A stretch of 64,000 nt of DNA from Paludibacteraceae bacterium (GCA_017547145.1 JAFYQJ010000014.1:62001-126000); one strand, 5' to 3'; positions 37,624 through 47,294 are shown, counted from the stretch's first letter. Translations and numbers: made by a program. The notes: a model not told the origin generated them from the letters alone.

Positions 37624-38985
37624 ATGCAGTATACGAATATTTATTTTCTTGGAATTGGTGGCATAGGAATGAGTGCCATAGCACGTTATTTTAAGGCAAA
37701 AGGTTTTGGTGTGGCAGGTTATGATTGCACACGCAGCCGACTTTGCGAGGAACTCGAAGCCGAAGGTATCGCCATTCATTATACCGACGATGTGGCACAA
37801 ATAGCTTCCGAATTTTTGCAGAAAGAAACGACATTGGTAGTTTATACGCCTGCAATTCCTGCTGAACATACAGAGTTTTGTTATTTTAAAGAGCAAGGTT
37901 TTAAAATACAAAAACGTGCTCAGGTGTTAGGTGAAATTACGCGTGTGGAGCGAGGTTTGTGTGTGGCTGGTACGCATGGCAAAACAACAACTTCCACGAT
38001 GTTGGCACATTTGCTCAAGCAGAGTCATGTAGATTGTAATGCATTTCTGGGAGGAATTTCTAAAAACTATACAAACAATTTGTTGTTGTCCGACAAAAGC
38101 GATTTTGTGGTGATCGAAGCCGACGAATTCGATCGGTCGTTTCATCATTTGACGCCTTACATGGCAGTAGTAACGGCTGTAGATGCTGACCACTTGGATA
38201 TTTATGGTACGTATGAGGCTTACCTTGAAAGTTTTGCACATTTTACATCACTCATTGCCGAAGGCGGATGTTTGATAATGAAAAAAGGGATTGCCTTGCA
38301 ACCTCGTTTGGGTAAGAATGTGAAACTTTATACTTATTCATCTACCGACGAGGCTGATTTTTATGCAAAGAATATTCGTATAGGCAATGGAACAATTGTG
38401 TTCGATTTTGTAACGCCAACAGAAACGATAGCTGATGTGGAGTTGGGCGTTCCTGTATTGGTAAATGTAGAAAATAGTGTTGCAGCAATGGCAATAGCAT
38501 GGCTTAATGGTGTAACAGCCGACGAGTTGCGTCAGGCGATGGCGTCGTTTGCTGGTATTCGTCGTCGTTTCGAAACTTGGCTGAAAACAGATTCTTTAAC
38601 AATAATTGATGATTATGCTCATCATCCAGCCGAGTTGGAGGCAAGTATAAAGTCCGTGAAAGCTCTTTATGCCGATAAAAAAGTATTAGGTGTTTTCCAA
38701 CCGCACTTGTATTCGCGAACACGTGATTTTTATAAAGAGTTTGCTGCTGCATTGTCGTACCTCGACGAAGTTGTTTTGTTGGATATTTATCCTGCTCGTG
38801 AGCTACCAATAGAAGGTGTTACGTCGCAAATAATTTTTGATGAAATAGCAAATGAAAATAAAACATTGATAACGAAAAAAGAGTTGTTGGATTGTTTGAA
38901 ATCTAAACGTTTCGATGTACTTTTGACTGTTGGTGCTGGCGATATTGATACTTATTTGCCACAAATTGTAGAAATGCTGAAATAG
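37624..38985 (+). CDS. murC: UDP-MurNAc:L-alanine ligase MurC
   Basis: 453 residues. The N-terminal domain begins with IYFLGIGGIGMSAIARYF, the ATP loop is AGTHGKTTTSTML near 112, and EADEFDRSFHHLTP, DDYAHHPAELEASI and FQPHLYSRTRDFY follow. It starts the peptide stem by adding L-alanine to UDP-MurNAc. It follows murG after 63 bp, the widest gap in this part of the cluster, with AAAGGA just before the ATG. Confidence 0.97.
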   Translation: MQYTNIYFLGIGGIGMSAIARYFKAKGFGVAGYDCTRSRLCEELEAEGIAIHYTDDVAQIASEFLQKETTLVVYTPAIPAEHTEFCYFKEQGFKIQKRAQVLGEITRVERGLCVAGTHGKTTTSTMLAHLLKQSHVDCNAFLGGISKNYTNNLLLSDKSDFVVIEADEFDRSFHHLTPYMAVVTAVDADHLDIYGTYEAYLESFAHFTSLIAEGGCLIMKKGIALQPRLGKNVKLYTYSSTDEADFYAKNIRIGNGTIVFDFVTPTETIADVELGVPVLVNVENSVAAMAIAWLNGVTADELRQAMASFAGIRRRFETWLKTDSLTIIDDYAHHPAELEASIKSVKALYADKKVLGVFQPHLYSRTRDFYKEFAAALSYLDEVVLLDIYPARELPIEGVTSQIIFDEIANENKTLITKKELLDCLKSKRFDVLLTVGAGDIDTYLPQIVEMLK

Positions 38986-38994
38986 AAGTTTGTA

Positions 38995-39723
38995 ATGCGT
39001 GTATTTATTTCCATAATGCGTTTTTTTATTGTGATAATTTTGATAGGATATATCGGTTATTTTTCGGTATATTGTTCAAAAAAAATGCACAATACGGTTT
39101 GTAATGAAATGCATGTAGAAGTAAAAGATAGCTTGCTGTATAAGTTTGTATCGGCATTAGATGTTGATGGTTATTTAAATGAAAAAAAGTTTAATCCTCG
39201 AGGGAAGAGCTTGCGTGATATAAATATGGAAAAAATGGAGCAATGTTTGTTGGAACATCCAGCCATACGTGCAGCAAAGTGTTATTATTCGCCTTCGGGA
39301 GTTTTGCTTGTTGATGTTTATCAACAAGAGCCATTGTTTAGAGTAATGGGGTTACACAGTTATTTTGTTAATAAGGAAGGATGTAGAATGCCACTTTTTG
39401 CTAACAATGCGGTGTATGTGCCAATTGTTTCAGGAGCAGTAAATGATAGTAATTTGTGTCAGATTCGCTCTTTTGTAGAGTTTTTGAATAACGATGAATT
39501 TTGGGGTGCACAAGTGGAGCAAATTCATTTGTTGCCCAATGGCGAATTGGAATTGACAACACGAGTTGGTAATCATCAACTGATGTTGGGTACGTGTGAT
39601 GATTATGAGAAAAGATTGAAAAAAATGAAGATTTTTTACGAAAAGGCATTTGACGTATTGGATTGGAATGTGTATAAAAAGTTCGATTTAAGGTATAAAA
39701 ATCAAGTAATAGGAATTAAGTAG
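38995..39723 (+). CDS. ftsQ: Cell division protein FtsQ
   Basis: 242 residues between murC and ftsA, the usual ftsQ place. It has a short cytoplasmic start, one membrane span (about 6-25, IMRFFIVIILIGYIGYFSVY) and a periplasmic part with a POTRA/FtsQ-like pattern (LRDINMEKMEQCLLEHPAIRAAKCYYSPSGVLLVDVYQQEPLFRV). FtsQ links early and late divisome proteins. Sequence similarity in the family is weak, but that central pattern is typical. Confidence 0.9.
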   Translation: MRVFISIMRFFIVIILIGYIGYFSVYCSKKMHNTVCNEMHVEVKDSLLYKFVSALDVDGYLNEKKFNPRGKSLRDINMEKMEQCLLEHPAIRAAKCYYSPSGVLLVDVYQQEPLFRVMGLHSYFVNKEGCRMPLFANNAVYVPIVSGAVNDSNLCQIRSFVEFLNNDEFWGAQVEQIHLLPNGELELTTRVGNHQLMLGTCDDYEKRLKKMKIFYEKAFDVLDWNVYKKFDLRYKNQVIGIK

Positions 39724-39725
39724 GA

Positions 39726-41018
39726 ATGAAAATGAATAATGATATATTTGTAGCGGTCGACTTAGGTGGTTCGAAGTTGTCGGTAATGGCTGCTAGTAAA
39801 AATTCGGAAGGGTTGTTGCAAATTATAGATGTAGAGTCAATTGCATTGCCCCACGAATCGATACATTATGGAGTTATAAAAAAACCGAGTGTAGTGGCTA
39901 CGAACTTAATAGTTTTATTGGAAAATCTTCAGAAAGGTATACAGCAAAAAGAAAAAAATACTTGTGAAATAAGTTCTTTTTATCTTGGTATTGATGGTAA
40001 TACGTTGCGAACAGAGTCTCGTTCTTTGCGAAAACAGTTCCAAAAGAAAACTTCGCTTAATAAAATTTTATTAGAAGAAATTGTGCGACAAATAAAACAA
40101 AAATTGTCTGATGATGGAATCTTTTCGGAAGAGAAATATCCAAGTGAAATTACGACGTCAGGCATTTTTGTTTATGAAATATTTCCTCAATCGTATGTTG
40201 TTGATGATATATTGTGTTCGAATCCATTAGATAAAATTTGTACATCGCTGCAAATGAAATTTTTAATGGCACGTAGTGGGTTGGGATTGTTTGCGGGGTA
40301 CAATGCGGTCGAAAAAGAATTTGGCAAAACTAAAATTAAAATTAAAAAATCGTTAGCAGGAATATCGCTTGGTGAAGCATTTCTTACAGAGGAAGAAAAA
40401 AATAATGGGGCAGTTTTAATTGATTTTGGTGCTCAACGTACAACTTTTGTCGCTTATAAAAATGGAATTTTAAACTATTTGGGATGTGTCCCATTAGGTG
40501 GCGATGCTATTACGAAAGACCTTTCGGAATTGGTGGGTGCTGATATACGCGAAGCTGAAAAAATAAAATGTGAATTCGGAACTGTTTGTTACGAGAGTTC
40601 GGAGAAAGTTTATGCTGGAGATACGCATGTCTCATATCGAAAAATGCTATCGATAATTAAAACACGTCAATTAGAAATAATTGATTTTGTTGAGCAGCAT
40701 CTCGAAAAAGTTGGTTTTGCTGATTTGTTGAAGCAAACAGTTGTTATAACAGGTGGTGCTTCTCAAATGAAAAATTTAGAGGCATTATTGGTAAATGAAA
40801 AGATGTGGAGAGTAAGAAAATTAGATTTGAGTGCTTATGCAAAATCAGATATATCCCATTTGCAACCAGAAAATGCTTTGCTTTTGTCGTTGCTTATAAA
40901 TGCTAAGGATGCGTGTTGCTCTATTAATAAGAAGAAAGAAGAAAAAAAAGATAACGGGAAAGGAAATGGTATCGGGATTTTTGATACTCTTAATAGAATG
41001 TTCTCTGATCCTGAATAA
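39726..41018 (+). CDS. ftsA: Cell division protein FtsA
   Basis: 430 residues, an actin-like ATPase. The phosphate-1 loop reads VAVDLGGSKLSVMAA, and IDFGAQRTTFVAYKNG and VVITGGASQMKNLEALL supply the other nucleotide-site motifs. A basic linker (KKKEEKKDNGKGNG) leads to a short amphipathic end, IFDTLNRMFSDPE, the likely membrane-targeting helix. FtsA tethers FtsZ to the membrane. A second ATG at 39732 is possible. ftsZ starts 17 bp downstream. Confidence 0.95.
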   Translation: MKMNNDIFVAVDLGGSKLSVMAASKNSEGLLQIIDVESIALPHESIHYGVIKKPSVVATNLIVLLENLQKGIQQKEKNTCEISSFYLGIDGNTLRTESRSLRKQFQKKTSLNKILLEEIVRQIKQKLSDDGIFSEEKYPSEITTSGIFVYEIFPQSYVVDDILCSNPLDKICTSLQMKFLMARSGLGLFAGYNAVEKEFGKTKIKIKKSLAGISLGEAFLTEEEKNNGAVLIDFGAQRTTFVAYKNGILNYLGCVPLGGDAITKDLSELVGADIREAEKIKCEFGTVCYESSEKVYAGDTHVSYRKMLSIIKTRQLEIIDFVEQHLEKVGFADLLKQTVVITGGASQMKNLEALLVNEKMWRVRKLDLSAYAKSDISHLQPENALLLSLLINAKDACCSINKKKEEKKDNGKGNGIGIFDTLNRMFSDPE

Positions 41019-41035
41019 CAATAAAAAAGAAAAAA

Positions 41036-42154
41036 ATGAATACAGAAGAAATAAGCGGATTGGATTTCGTATTTCCTACAAGTGATTCGAAAAAAATTAA
41101 GGTAATAGGTGTTGGTGGCGGTGGTGGTAATGCTGTTAACTATATGTACGAACAAGGTATAAAAGATGTATCTTTTATAATTTGTAACACCGACCGTCAA
41201 GCGTTAGAAAATTCGCCAATCAAAACAAAGGTTTTGTTAGGTGAAGGATTGGGTGCTGGCAATCGACCTGAAAAAGCACGTATGGCCGCCGAAAATTCGC
41301 AATCGGATGTAGAAGCTTGTTTGGATGCAAATACAAAAATGGTTTTCGTTACGGCTACCATGGGTGGTGGTACTGGTACAGGGGCTGCTCCTGTTGTAGC
41401 AAAATATGCTAAAGAGAAAGATATTCTTACCGTTGGTGTAGTTACGGTGCCATTTGCGTGGGAAGGTCGTAACAAAAGAAGGCAGGCTTATAAAGGTGTG
41501 ATAGAGATGCATAAACACGTAGATGCGTTGTTGGTGATACAAAACGAGAAGTTGCGTTCGGTGTATCCAACTATGAATTTTGAAAATGGATTTAGTATTG
41601 TCAATGAAGTTTTAAATCAAGCGGTAAAGGGTATTGCTGAATTAGAAACAGTTCACGGACGTATTAATCTCGACTTTGCCGATGTGAATACCACACTCAA
41701 AAATGCAGGTTTTGCATTGATGAATACGGGAGTAGGAAACGGAGAACATCGTATAAGAAAGGCCTTAGAAAATGCTATCAACTCACCATTGGTACAAGAT
41801 ACAAACATACGCAAAGCAAAAAAAATCCTTTTAAACATCTATTGCCCTAAAAATTTGTTGATGGAAGAAACGCAAGATATTGAAGATTTTTTCGACGAAA
41901 TGTTATGCGACGATATTGATGTTATTTGGGGCTTGACAATGGATGAGTCGTTAGGTGAAGATGTGAAAATAACACTTGTTGTTACAGGATTTAGTAGCGA
42001 TGTTATACCAGAATTGGAAGCCGCAACTGAAGAAGATATAAATGACGTTATAGATAAAACAACAAAACCTAAAGAGAAAATCCTTTTTACTGATTTGGAT
42101 GACGAGGCTCGTTTGCAAAGCATAATGAGCGAACCTGCATATAAAAGAAATTAA
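41036..42154 (+). CDS. ftsZ: Cell division protein FtsZ (short linker)
   Basis: 372 residues, tubulin-like GTPase. It has IGVGGGGGNAVNYMYEQGI, the tubulin signature GGGTGTGAAPVV near residue 115, and the T7-loop region NLDFADVNTTLKNAG. The globular domain ends near VTGFSSDV (about 320), and only about 50 residues follow before the terminal EPAYKRN peptide. Bacteroidota FtsZ proteins usually have a clearly longer linker, so this tail is short. FtsZ forms the division ring. Confidence 0.96.
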   Translation: MNTEEISGLDFVFPTSDSKKIKVIGVGGGGGNAVNYMYEQGIKDVSFIICNTDRQALENSPIKTKVLLGEGLGAGNRPEKARMAAENSQSDVEACLDANTKMVFVTATMGGGTGTGAAPVVAKYAKEKDILTVGVVTVPFAWEGRNKRRQAYKGVIEMHKHVDALLVIQNEKLRSVYPTMNFENGFSIVNEVLNQAVKGIAELETVHGRINLDFADVNTTLKNAGFALMNTGVGNGEHRIRKALENAINSPLVQDTNIRKAKKILLNIYCPKNLLMEETQDIEDFFDEMLCDDIDVIWGLTMDESLGEDVKITLVVTGFSSDVIPELEAATEEDINDVIDKTTKPKEKILFTDLDDEARLQSIMSEPAYKRN

Positions 42155-42171
42155 ACTAAAAAATATAAATT

Positions 42172-42627
42172 ATGGCACTTTTTGAACAAATAAGCGAGGA
42201 TATAAAAAAAGCAATGCTTGCTCGCAATCAAATGGAATTAAACGCTCTTCGTGGTGTAAAAAAAGAATTTTTGGAAGCAAAAACAGCAAAAGGTGGTTCT
42301 GGCGAATTGACTGATGATGTAGCAATAAAAATTCTTCAAAAAATGGCAAAGCAAGGCAAAGATGCTGCTACTATTTTTACAGAACAAAACCGAGAAGATC
42401 TGGTTCAAGAGTATTTGGCTCAGGTAGCAGTTTACGAACGCTATTTGCCAAAACAAATGAGTGAAGATGAGTTAGATGCAGCGATACGAGCTATTGTAGA
42501 ACAAGTAGGAGCCACATCTCCAAAAGATATGGGCAAGGTAATGGGCGTGGCGTCAAAGCAACTCTCGGGTAAAGCTGATGGGAGAGCAATTTCGGAAAAA
42601 GTAAAACAACTATTGGCTTCTTTATAA
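42172..42627 (+). CDS. GatB/YqeY domain protein
   Basis: 151 residues, the full length of the YqeY family: FEQISEDIKKAMLARNQMELNALRGVKKEF at the start, then YERYLPKQMSEDELDAAIRAIV and MGKVMGVASKQLSGKADGRAISEKVKQLL. The fold is shared with the tail of GatB, which binds tRNA, but the function of free-standing YqeY proteins is not established. It lies 17 bp after ftsZ and is followed by a terminator, closing the dcw unit. Confidence 0.93.
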   Translation: MALFEQISEDIKKAMLARNQMELNALRGVKKEFLEAKTAKGGSGELTDDVAIKILQKMAKQGKDAATIFTEQNREDLVQEYLAQVAVYERYLPKQMSEDELDAAIRAIVEQVGATSPKDMGKVMGVASKQLSGKADGRAISEKVKQLLASL

Positions 42628-42642
42628 AAACTCAAATGGTTT

Positions 42643-42674
42643 AAAAAAAGCTGCTTTCGTAAGCAGCTTTTTTT
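42643..42674. terminator. Terminator at the end of the dcw cluster
   Basis: A 12-bp stem, AAAAAGCTGCTT / AAGCAGCTTTTT, with a TCGT loop and flanking A and T runs. It lies between the convergent yqeY and LRR lipoprotein genes and can serve both. Confidence 0.92.
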
Positions 42675-42676
42675 AT

Positions 42677-44176
42677 TTAGAAGTTATATCCTATAATATC
42701 ATCGGCATATTTGCTCCAACCGCGAGCAGATTTGTAGGCATCTACACTCTCATTAGGCACATATATTTTTCGACCTTCTGCATTTTGGCTAAATAATCCG
42801 GCTTCATCAGCACTATCGTACTCGTACCTTTGAAAGGGTGGTGTTGTAGGTTTGCAATATACACTTTCTAATTTTTTACAATCATCAAAAACAAAACTTC
42901 CAAGTTCAGTTACATTTTCTGGGATAGTGATAGTCGTTATTTCCTCACACCAACTAAACGCTCTATCACCAATGCTAGTAACGCCATTTGGAATAGTAAC
43001 ATTTGCAAGGTTGAAACAACCCAAAAAAGCATCATTTCTAATAGAAGTAACGCTGCTTGGTATTTCAATGCTTGTTAGATTTAAACAAATTTGAAATACA
43101 TTCGCCCCGATAGTTGCAATACCATTTGGTATGGTAAATTCTGTTCGCCATTCTTGCAGACCCGAATCGTAAGGAGCAAAAGCTTTTAGTGTATCATTCA
43201 CAATTAAGCAGCAGCGATCTTGCGATGCAAAATTGCCAGAAAAAGATGAAAGATATTCATTAGAAGAAAAAGCACCATCGCCAATAGAAGTTACATTTTC
43301 TGGGATAGTAACATCGTGTAGCGAGCATCCATAGAATGCATGAGTTCCAATAGAGGTAAGGCTTTGAGGAAGAGTAACAGATGTTAGATTGGAGCAATTT
43401 GTGAATGAACCATATTCAATACGAATAACATTATCGGGGATTGCATATTCACTTATTCCCGAAGGAGCAAAGGCCAATAATGTATCATTCACAATCAAAC
43501 ATCTGCCATCTGCAAATTTTCCAGTAATTGAAGAAAGACTCTCACAATATTTGAAGGGAGCAATCCCGATATATGTTACGCTATTTGGGATGTTGATGTT
43601 AGTTATTTTTTCGCATTGAAAAAATGCATAATACCCAATATGAGTAACATTTTCAGGAATAATAATGTTTGTTAGGTTTATACAACGCATAAAAGCACGA
43701 TCCCCAATCGTTATAAGGCTCTCGGGGAGCATGATGCTTGTTATATTCTCACAATCTTCAAAGGCACTACCTCCTATAGCGGTAACCTTATTAGGAATAG
43801 TAACCTTTGTTAAGTTGGTATTATAGAAAGCATGAGCCCCGATTACAGTAATGCCATCAGGAAGAGTTACGCTTACCAAATTCTCACAGTTTTGAAAAGC
43901 AGCCACTCCGATAATAGTAATGGTGTCGCTAAAGGTTAAAACACCTAATCCGTTTTCGTATGTGTTAGAAACTAACTCTGCATCAAAGCCTAAAACATTG
44001 GGTGCTACTATTAAATTTAAAGCCACTGTTTTGTTGTCGGAAGTGGTGTAGAAAATTTGGTTGTAGTCAGGTTTTTCTCCATACGATTGTGGAGGAGTAG
44101 GAGGATTGGGATTAATTAAATCGCACCCTACAAGTAACATCATAGATGCAACTAAAATGAAATAAATTTTTCTCAT
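42677..44176 (-). CDS. BspA-type leucine-rich-repeat lipoprotein
   Basis: 499 residues. A signal peptide ends in the lipobox LLVGC (cysteine near 18), then a proline-rich stretch. From about 75 to 450 there are tandem LRR_5 repeats of about 23 residues in the form ITxIGxxAFxxCxxLxxVxIPxx, typical of BspA-like surface proteins of treponemes and Bacteroidales. Two insertions share the phrase CLIVNDTLxAFAP. BspA relatives bind host matrix proteins or other bacteria. It starts 4 bp after folA and so may be read through from that unit. Confidence 0.9.
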   Translation of the reverse strand: MRKIYFILVASMMLLVGCDLINPNPPTPPQSYGEKPDYNQIFYTTSDNKTVALNLIVAPNVLGFDAELVSNTYENGLGVLTFSDTITIIGVAAFQNCENLVSVTLPDGITVIGAHAFYNTNLTKVTIPNKVTAIGGSAFEDCENITSIMLPESLITIGDRAFMRCINLTNIIIPENVTHIGYYAFFQCEKITNINIPNSVTYIGIAPFKYCESLSSITGKFADGRCLIVNDTLLAFAPSGISEYAIPDNVIRIEYGSFTNCSNLTSVTLPQSLTSIGTHAFYGCSLHDVTIPENVTSIGDGAFSSNEYLSSFSGNFASQDRCCLIVNDTLKAFAPYDSGLQEWRTEFTIPNGIATIGANVFQICLNLTSIEIPSSVTSIRNDAFLGCFNLANVTIPNGVTSIGDRAFSWCEEITTITIPENVTELGSFVFDDCKKLESVYCKPTTPPFQRYEYDSADEAGLFSQNAEGRKIYVPNESVDAYKSARGWSKYADDIIGYNF

Positions 44177-44180
44177 AAGT

Positions 44181-44669
44181 TTATTGTTTTAGATAAGTTA
44201 AAAATGCGTAATTAAGATTGCTTTTTTCGTCGTGTAAGACATCCGATTTTTCGGAAATTTTCCAAATACTTTCATCTATGCTTGGGAAAAATACATCTCC
44301 GTCAAAATCCTCGTAAACCCAAGTAATGTACAATTTGTTGGCATAAGGTAAAAATTGCTCGTAGATGTTTGCTCCACCGATAACGAAAATTTCTTCTTCG
44401 CTTGAGGCGTATTTCGTTACAATTTCTTCTACCGAATTTGCCATAGTACAACCTTCGAAATGGAGGTCTTTGTTCCGAGTGATTACGATGTTTTCTCGTT
44501 TAGGCAATGGCTTAAAAGGCAGCGATTCGTAGGTTTTTGTTCCCATTACAACTGTGTGTTCGGAAGTGATTGCCTTAAATCGCTTTAAGTCATCAGAAAT
44601 GTGCCATAGTAAATCGTTATTTTTTCCTATGGCACTATTTTTTGCAACAGCAACAATTATCGATATCAT
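44181..44669 (-). CDS. folA: Dihydrofolate reductase
   Basis: 162 residues, the normal length. Motifs: ISIIVAVAKNSAIGKNNDLLWHISDDLKRFK with the conserved acidic residue in the active site, VVMGTKTYESLP, NIVITRN, and IFVIGGANIYEQFLPYANKLYITWV. It reduces dihydrofolate to tetrahydrofolate with NADPH and is the target of trimethoprim. It lies 1 bp after the zinc peptidase gene. folK, for another folate step, is separate at 49839. Confidence 0.96.
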   Translation of the reverse strand: MISIIVAVAKNSAIGKNNDLLWHISDDLKRFKAITSEHTVVMGTKTYESLPFKPLPKRENIVITRNKDLHFEGCTMANSVEEIVTKYASSEEEIFVIGGANIYEQFLPYANKLYITWVYEDFDGDVFFPSIDESIWKISEKSDVLHDEKSNLNYAFLTYLKQ

Positions 44670-44670
44670 T

Positions 44671-45348
44671 TTAATCTCTTCTGCCTAAAAATATCATTAT
44701 GTAGTAAAGTAGAGTAGCCAACGAGCTGAGGGCTGCAACCACGTATGTGTAGGCAGCGGCACGCAATGCTTTTTCGGCTGGTTCATGAGTTTCGTAGTTT
44801 GTTAATCCTGAATTGCTCAACCATGCCAATGCACGTTTGCTTGCGTTGATTTCTACTGGCAACGTGATAAAACTGAAAAGTGTAGTAGTGGCAAATAGTA
44901 TAATACCAATTAGCATGAGTTGCGGGAAAGTTTCTATCATCAACATTCCTGCAAGAAGTACCCACATTACAAATTGCGAAGCGAAACTTACTACAGGCAC
45001 CAAGGCCGAACGGAGTTTCAAAGGTGCATAGCCGTAAGCATGTTGTAGTGCATGCCCACATTCGTGAGCTGCAATGGCAGCTGCCATAATGCTATTACTA
45101 CTATATACACCTTCGCTCAAATTAACAGTCTTGTTTTGTGGGTTGTAATGGTCTGTTAGCATTCCACTAGTTGACAAAACTTTTACATCGTGAATGCCGT
45201 TTTCTGATAGCATTTTTCGTGCGATGTCGGCTCCTGTCAATCCGTTAGGTGCAAGAATGTTTGAATAGCGTTTAACTTTTGCTTTTAAGTTAAGTTGTAC
45301 AATTACACTTAAAAGCATAATTCCTCCAAATAAAATCCAATAATTCAT
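44671..45348 (-). CDS. Membrane zinc metallopeptidase (YugP type)
   Basis: 225 residues with a membrane span at the N-terminus and two or three near the C-terminus. The zinc motif HECGH is in IAAHECGHALQHAYGYAPLKLRS, and GVYSSNSIMAAAIAAHE precedes it, as in the PF04298 neutral zinc peptidase family. The substrate is unknown. It is 89 bp downstream of purA and 1 bp upstream of folA, so it probably heads a unit with folA and the LRR lipoprotein. Confidence 0.9.
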   Translation of the reverse strand: MNYWILFGGIMLLSVIVQLNLKAKVKRYSNILAPNGLTGADIARKMLSENGIHDVKVLSTSGMLTDHYNPQNKTVNLSEGVYSSNSIMAAAIAAHECGHALQHAYGYAPLKLRSALVPVVSFASQFVMWVLLAGMLMIETFPQLMLIGIILFATTTLFSFITLPVEINASKRALAWLSNSGLTNYETHEPAEKALRAAAYTYVVAALSSLATLLYYIMIFLGRRD

Positions 45349-45437
45349 AGTTTTAATTTTTTACAATTTTTATTTATTGTTCAAAATGTTTGCCAAAGAA
45401 AACTTTTCGGCGTTTCTGTCAGTTAAATTAAAAAAGA

Positions 45438-46697
45438 TTAACGAACTATTGTTTGATCTCTATCTGGACCTACCGAAACAATTTGGATAGGAACTTCAAG
45501 TTCTTTTTCTAGGAAGTTGATATAATTTTTAAACTCTTTTGGGAATTCGTTTTCTGATTGCATTTTTGTCATATCAGTATTCCATCCTTTCATTTCTACA
45601 TAAATGGGCTCTATGTCGGCATCTGTTTCAAATGGGAAATGGGTTGTTTCTTGACCATTGATACGATAAGCTACGCATGCTTTTATGGTTTCAAAAGTAT
45701 CAAGTACGTCGCTTTTCATCATTATCAATTTTGTTACGCCATTTATCATAACAGCATATTTTAAAGCAACAAGGTCAATCCATCCACAACGACGTTTTCT
45801 GCCCGTTACTGCTCCGAATTCATGCCCAAGTCGACCTATTTTTTCTCCTATTTCGTCGTGTAGTTCAGTAGGGAAAGGACCACTTCCTACTCGTGTACAA
45901 TAAGCCTTGAAAATACCAAATACATCTCCTATTTTGTTTGGAGCAATACCTAAACCTGTACAAGCACCTGCCGAAATGGTATTCGATGAAGTAACAAATG
46001 GATAAGAACCGAAATCAACATCGAGCATAGTACCTTGTGCCCCTTCTGCCAAGACGTTTTTCCCGTTTTTTAGGTATCGGTTTATTTCGTATTCACTGTC
46101 AATAAACTTAAATTGTTTTAGATATTCAATACCTTCAAACCATTCTTTTTCAATGCTTTCAAGAGAATATTCGAAGTTTAATGATTGAAGTATTTGTTTG
46201 TGTCGAGTTGTTAATTCTTCGTATTTTTTTTCAAAATTTACAAGAATATCACCTATTCGCAATCCATTTCTACTGATTTTGTCGGTGTAAGTAGGGCCAA
46301 TGCCTTTGCCTGTAGTTCCTACTTTAGAATCACCTTTTGCTGCTTCGTATGCAGCATCTAACAAACGATGTGTAGGTAAAATAAGATGAGCTTTTTTAGA
46401 GATTAATAATCTTTTAGTAATGTCGTGTCCCGATTTTGATAAAGCTTCTGCTTCTACTTTGAAAAGAGCGGGATCGAGCACTACGCCGTTACCAATGATG
46501 TTTACTTTTTCGCCTTGAAAAATACCCGAAGGTACAGAACGTAAAACATATTTTTGATTGTTGAACTCTAATGTGTGACCTGCATTTGGACCACCTTGAA
46601 AACGTGTAACAACGTCGTAGTTTGGTGTTAAAACATCGACGATTTTCCCTTTTCCTTCGTCGCCCCATTGTAGTCCTAATAAAATATCTACTTTCAT
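45438..46697 (-). CDS. purA: Adenylosuccinate synthetase
   Basis: 419 residues. The GTP-binding loop is LLGLQWGDEGKGKIVD, followed by QGGPNAGHTL, GTTGKGIGPTYTDKISR, LAEGAQGTMLDVDFGSYPFVTSSNT and RVGSGPFPTEL. It joins aspartate to IMP using GTP, the first step from IMP to AMP. It starts 4 bp after the Fur-type regulator and is probably co-transcribed with it. Confidence 0.97.
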   Translation of the reverse strand: MKVDILLGLQWGDEGKGKIVDVLTPNYDVVTRFQGGPNAGHTLEFNNQKYVLRSVPSGIFQGEKVNIIGNGVVLDPALFKVEAEALSKSGHDITKRLLISKKAHLILPTHRLLDAAYEAAKGDSKVGTTGKGIGPTYTDKISRNGLRIGDILVNFEKKYEELTTRHKQILQSLNFEYSLESIEKEWFEGIEYLKQFKFIDSEYEINRYLKNGKNVLAEGAQGTMLDVDFGSYPFVTSSNTISAGACTGLGIAPNKIGDVFGIFKAYCTRVGSGPFPTELHDEIGEKIGRLGHEFGAVTGRKRRCGWIDLVALKYAVMINGVTKLIMMKSDVLDTFETIKACVAYRINGQETTHFPFETDADIEPIYVEMKGWNTDMTKMQSENEFPKEFKNYINFLEKELEVPIQIVSVGPDRDQTIVR

Positions 46698-46701
46698 ATA
46701 C

Positions 46702-47154
46702 TTATTTATTTAATTGTTTTTTTGAACATTTACTGCATAACCCATAAACTGTAAGAGTGTGGCGTGTAGCTTTAAACCCTTTAAACGTACGAGCATGTAT
46801 TGTATTCCGTAAGCGAACATCTGTAAATTCTCGAGCCTTACCGCATTCAGAGCAAATAATGATGTGATGAAATGCGGAATTAGTGGCTTTTTCGTAATAT
46901 AGTGATGTTCCTCCGTCGTAATGATATTTAACAATAAGATTTGAATCAAGAAAAATTGTTAGCGTATTGTAAATTGTAGCAAGACTTAATCGATAAGAAT
47001 CTTTTAGTTGAGCATGTAAAAATTCGGCGTTAAAAGGCTTGTCTAACGAATAAATGTACTCCAGTATTTTGTATCGTGCAGGTGTTTTACTTAACTTTTT
47101 TTGAGTTAAATAAGTTGTTAAACACGCTTTTGCTTCTTCAAAATTTACTGTCAT
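46702..47154 (-). CDS. Fur-family transcriptional regulator
   Basis: 150 residues. The winged helix domain (about 15-85) contains LSKTPARYKILEYIY and RLSLATIYNTLTIFLDSNLI. The dimerisation domain has HHIIICSECGKAREF and a second pair, CSKC, near the end, giving the four cysteines of a structural zinc site. Whether it senses iron, zinc or peroxide cannot be decided. It heads a unit with purA and has a consensus promoter that diverges from the hflX promoter. Confidence 0.92.
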   Translation of the reverse strand: MTVNFEEAKACLTTYLTQKKLSKTPARYKILEYIYSLDKPFNAEFLHAQLKDSYRLSLATIYNTLTIFLDSNLIVKYHYDGGTSLYYEKATNSAFHHIIICSECGKAREFTDVRLRNTIHARTFKGFKATRHTLTVYGLCSKCSKKQLNK

Positions 47155-47176
47155 TTTTTATGGTAAAAAAGAAAAA

Positions 47177-47207
47177 CAAAAGTATAATTTTTGCATAAGA
47201 AATCAAA
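47177..47207 (-). promoter_or_regulatory. Promoter of fur-purA
   Basis: On the minus strand: TTTG (47204-47207), 19 bp, TACTTTTG (47177-47184). A full consensus match, leaving a leader of about 16 nt. Confidence 0.8.
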
Positions 47208-47240
47208 ATAGAAAATTGCATTATTCGTGCTAGTTCGAAA

Positions 47241-47272
47241 TTTGTAAATCACCTACAAAAAAACTACTTTTG
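47241..47272 (+). promoter_or_regulatory. Promoter of hflX
   Basis: TTTG (47241-47244), 20 bp, TACTTTTG (47265-47272), a full consensus match 22 bp before the hflX ATG and back-to-back with the fur promoter. Confidence 0.8.
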
Positions 47273-47294
47273 CACTTAAATATTAAAGGATTGA

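Noticed and set aside
37261..37911. 216-codon frame antisense to the murG-murC junction
   Set aside because: It covers conserved MurG and MurC coding sequence on the other strand and has no recognisable domain.
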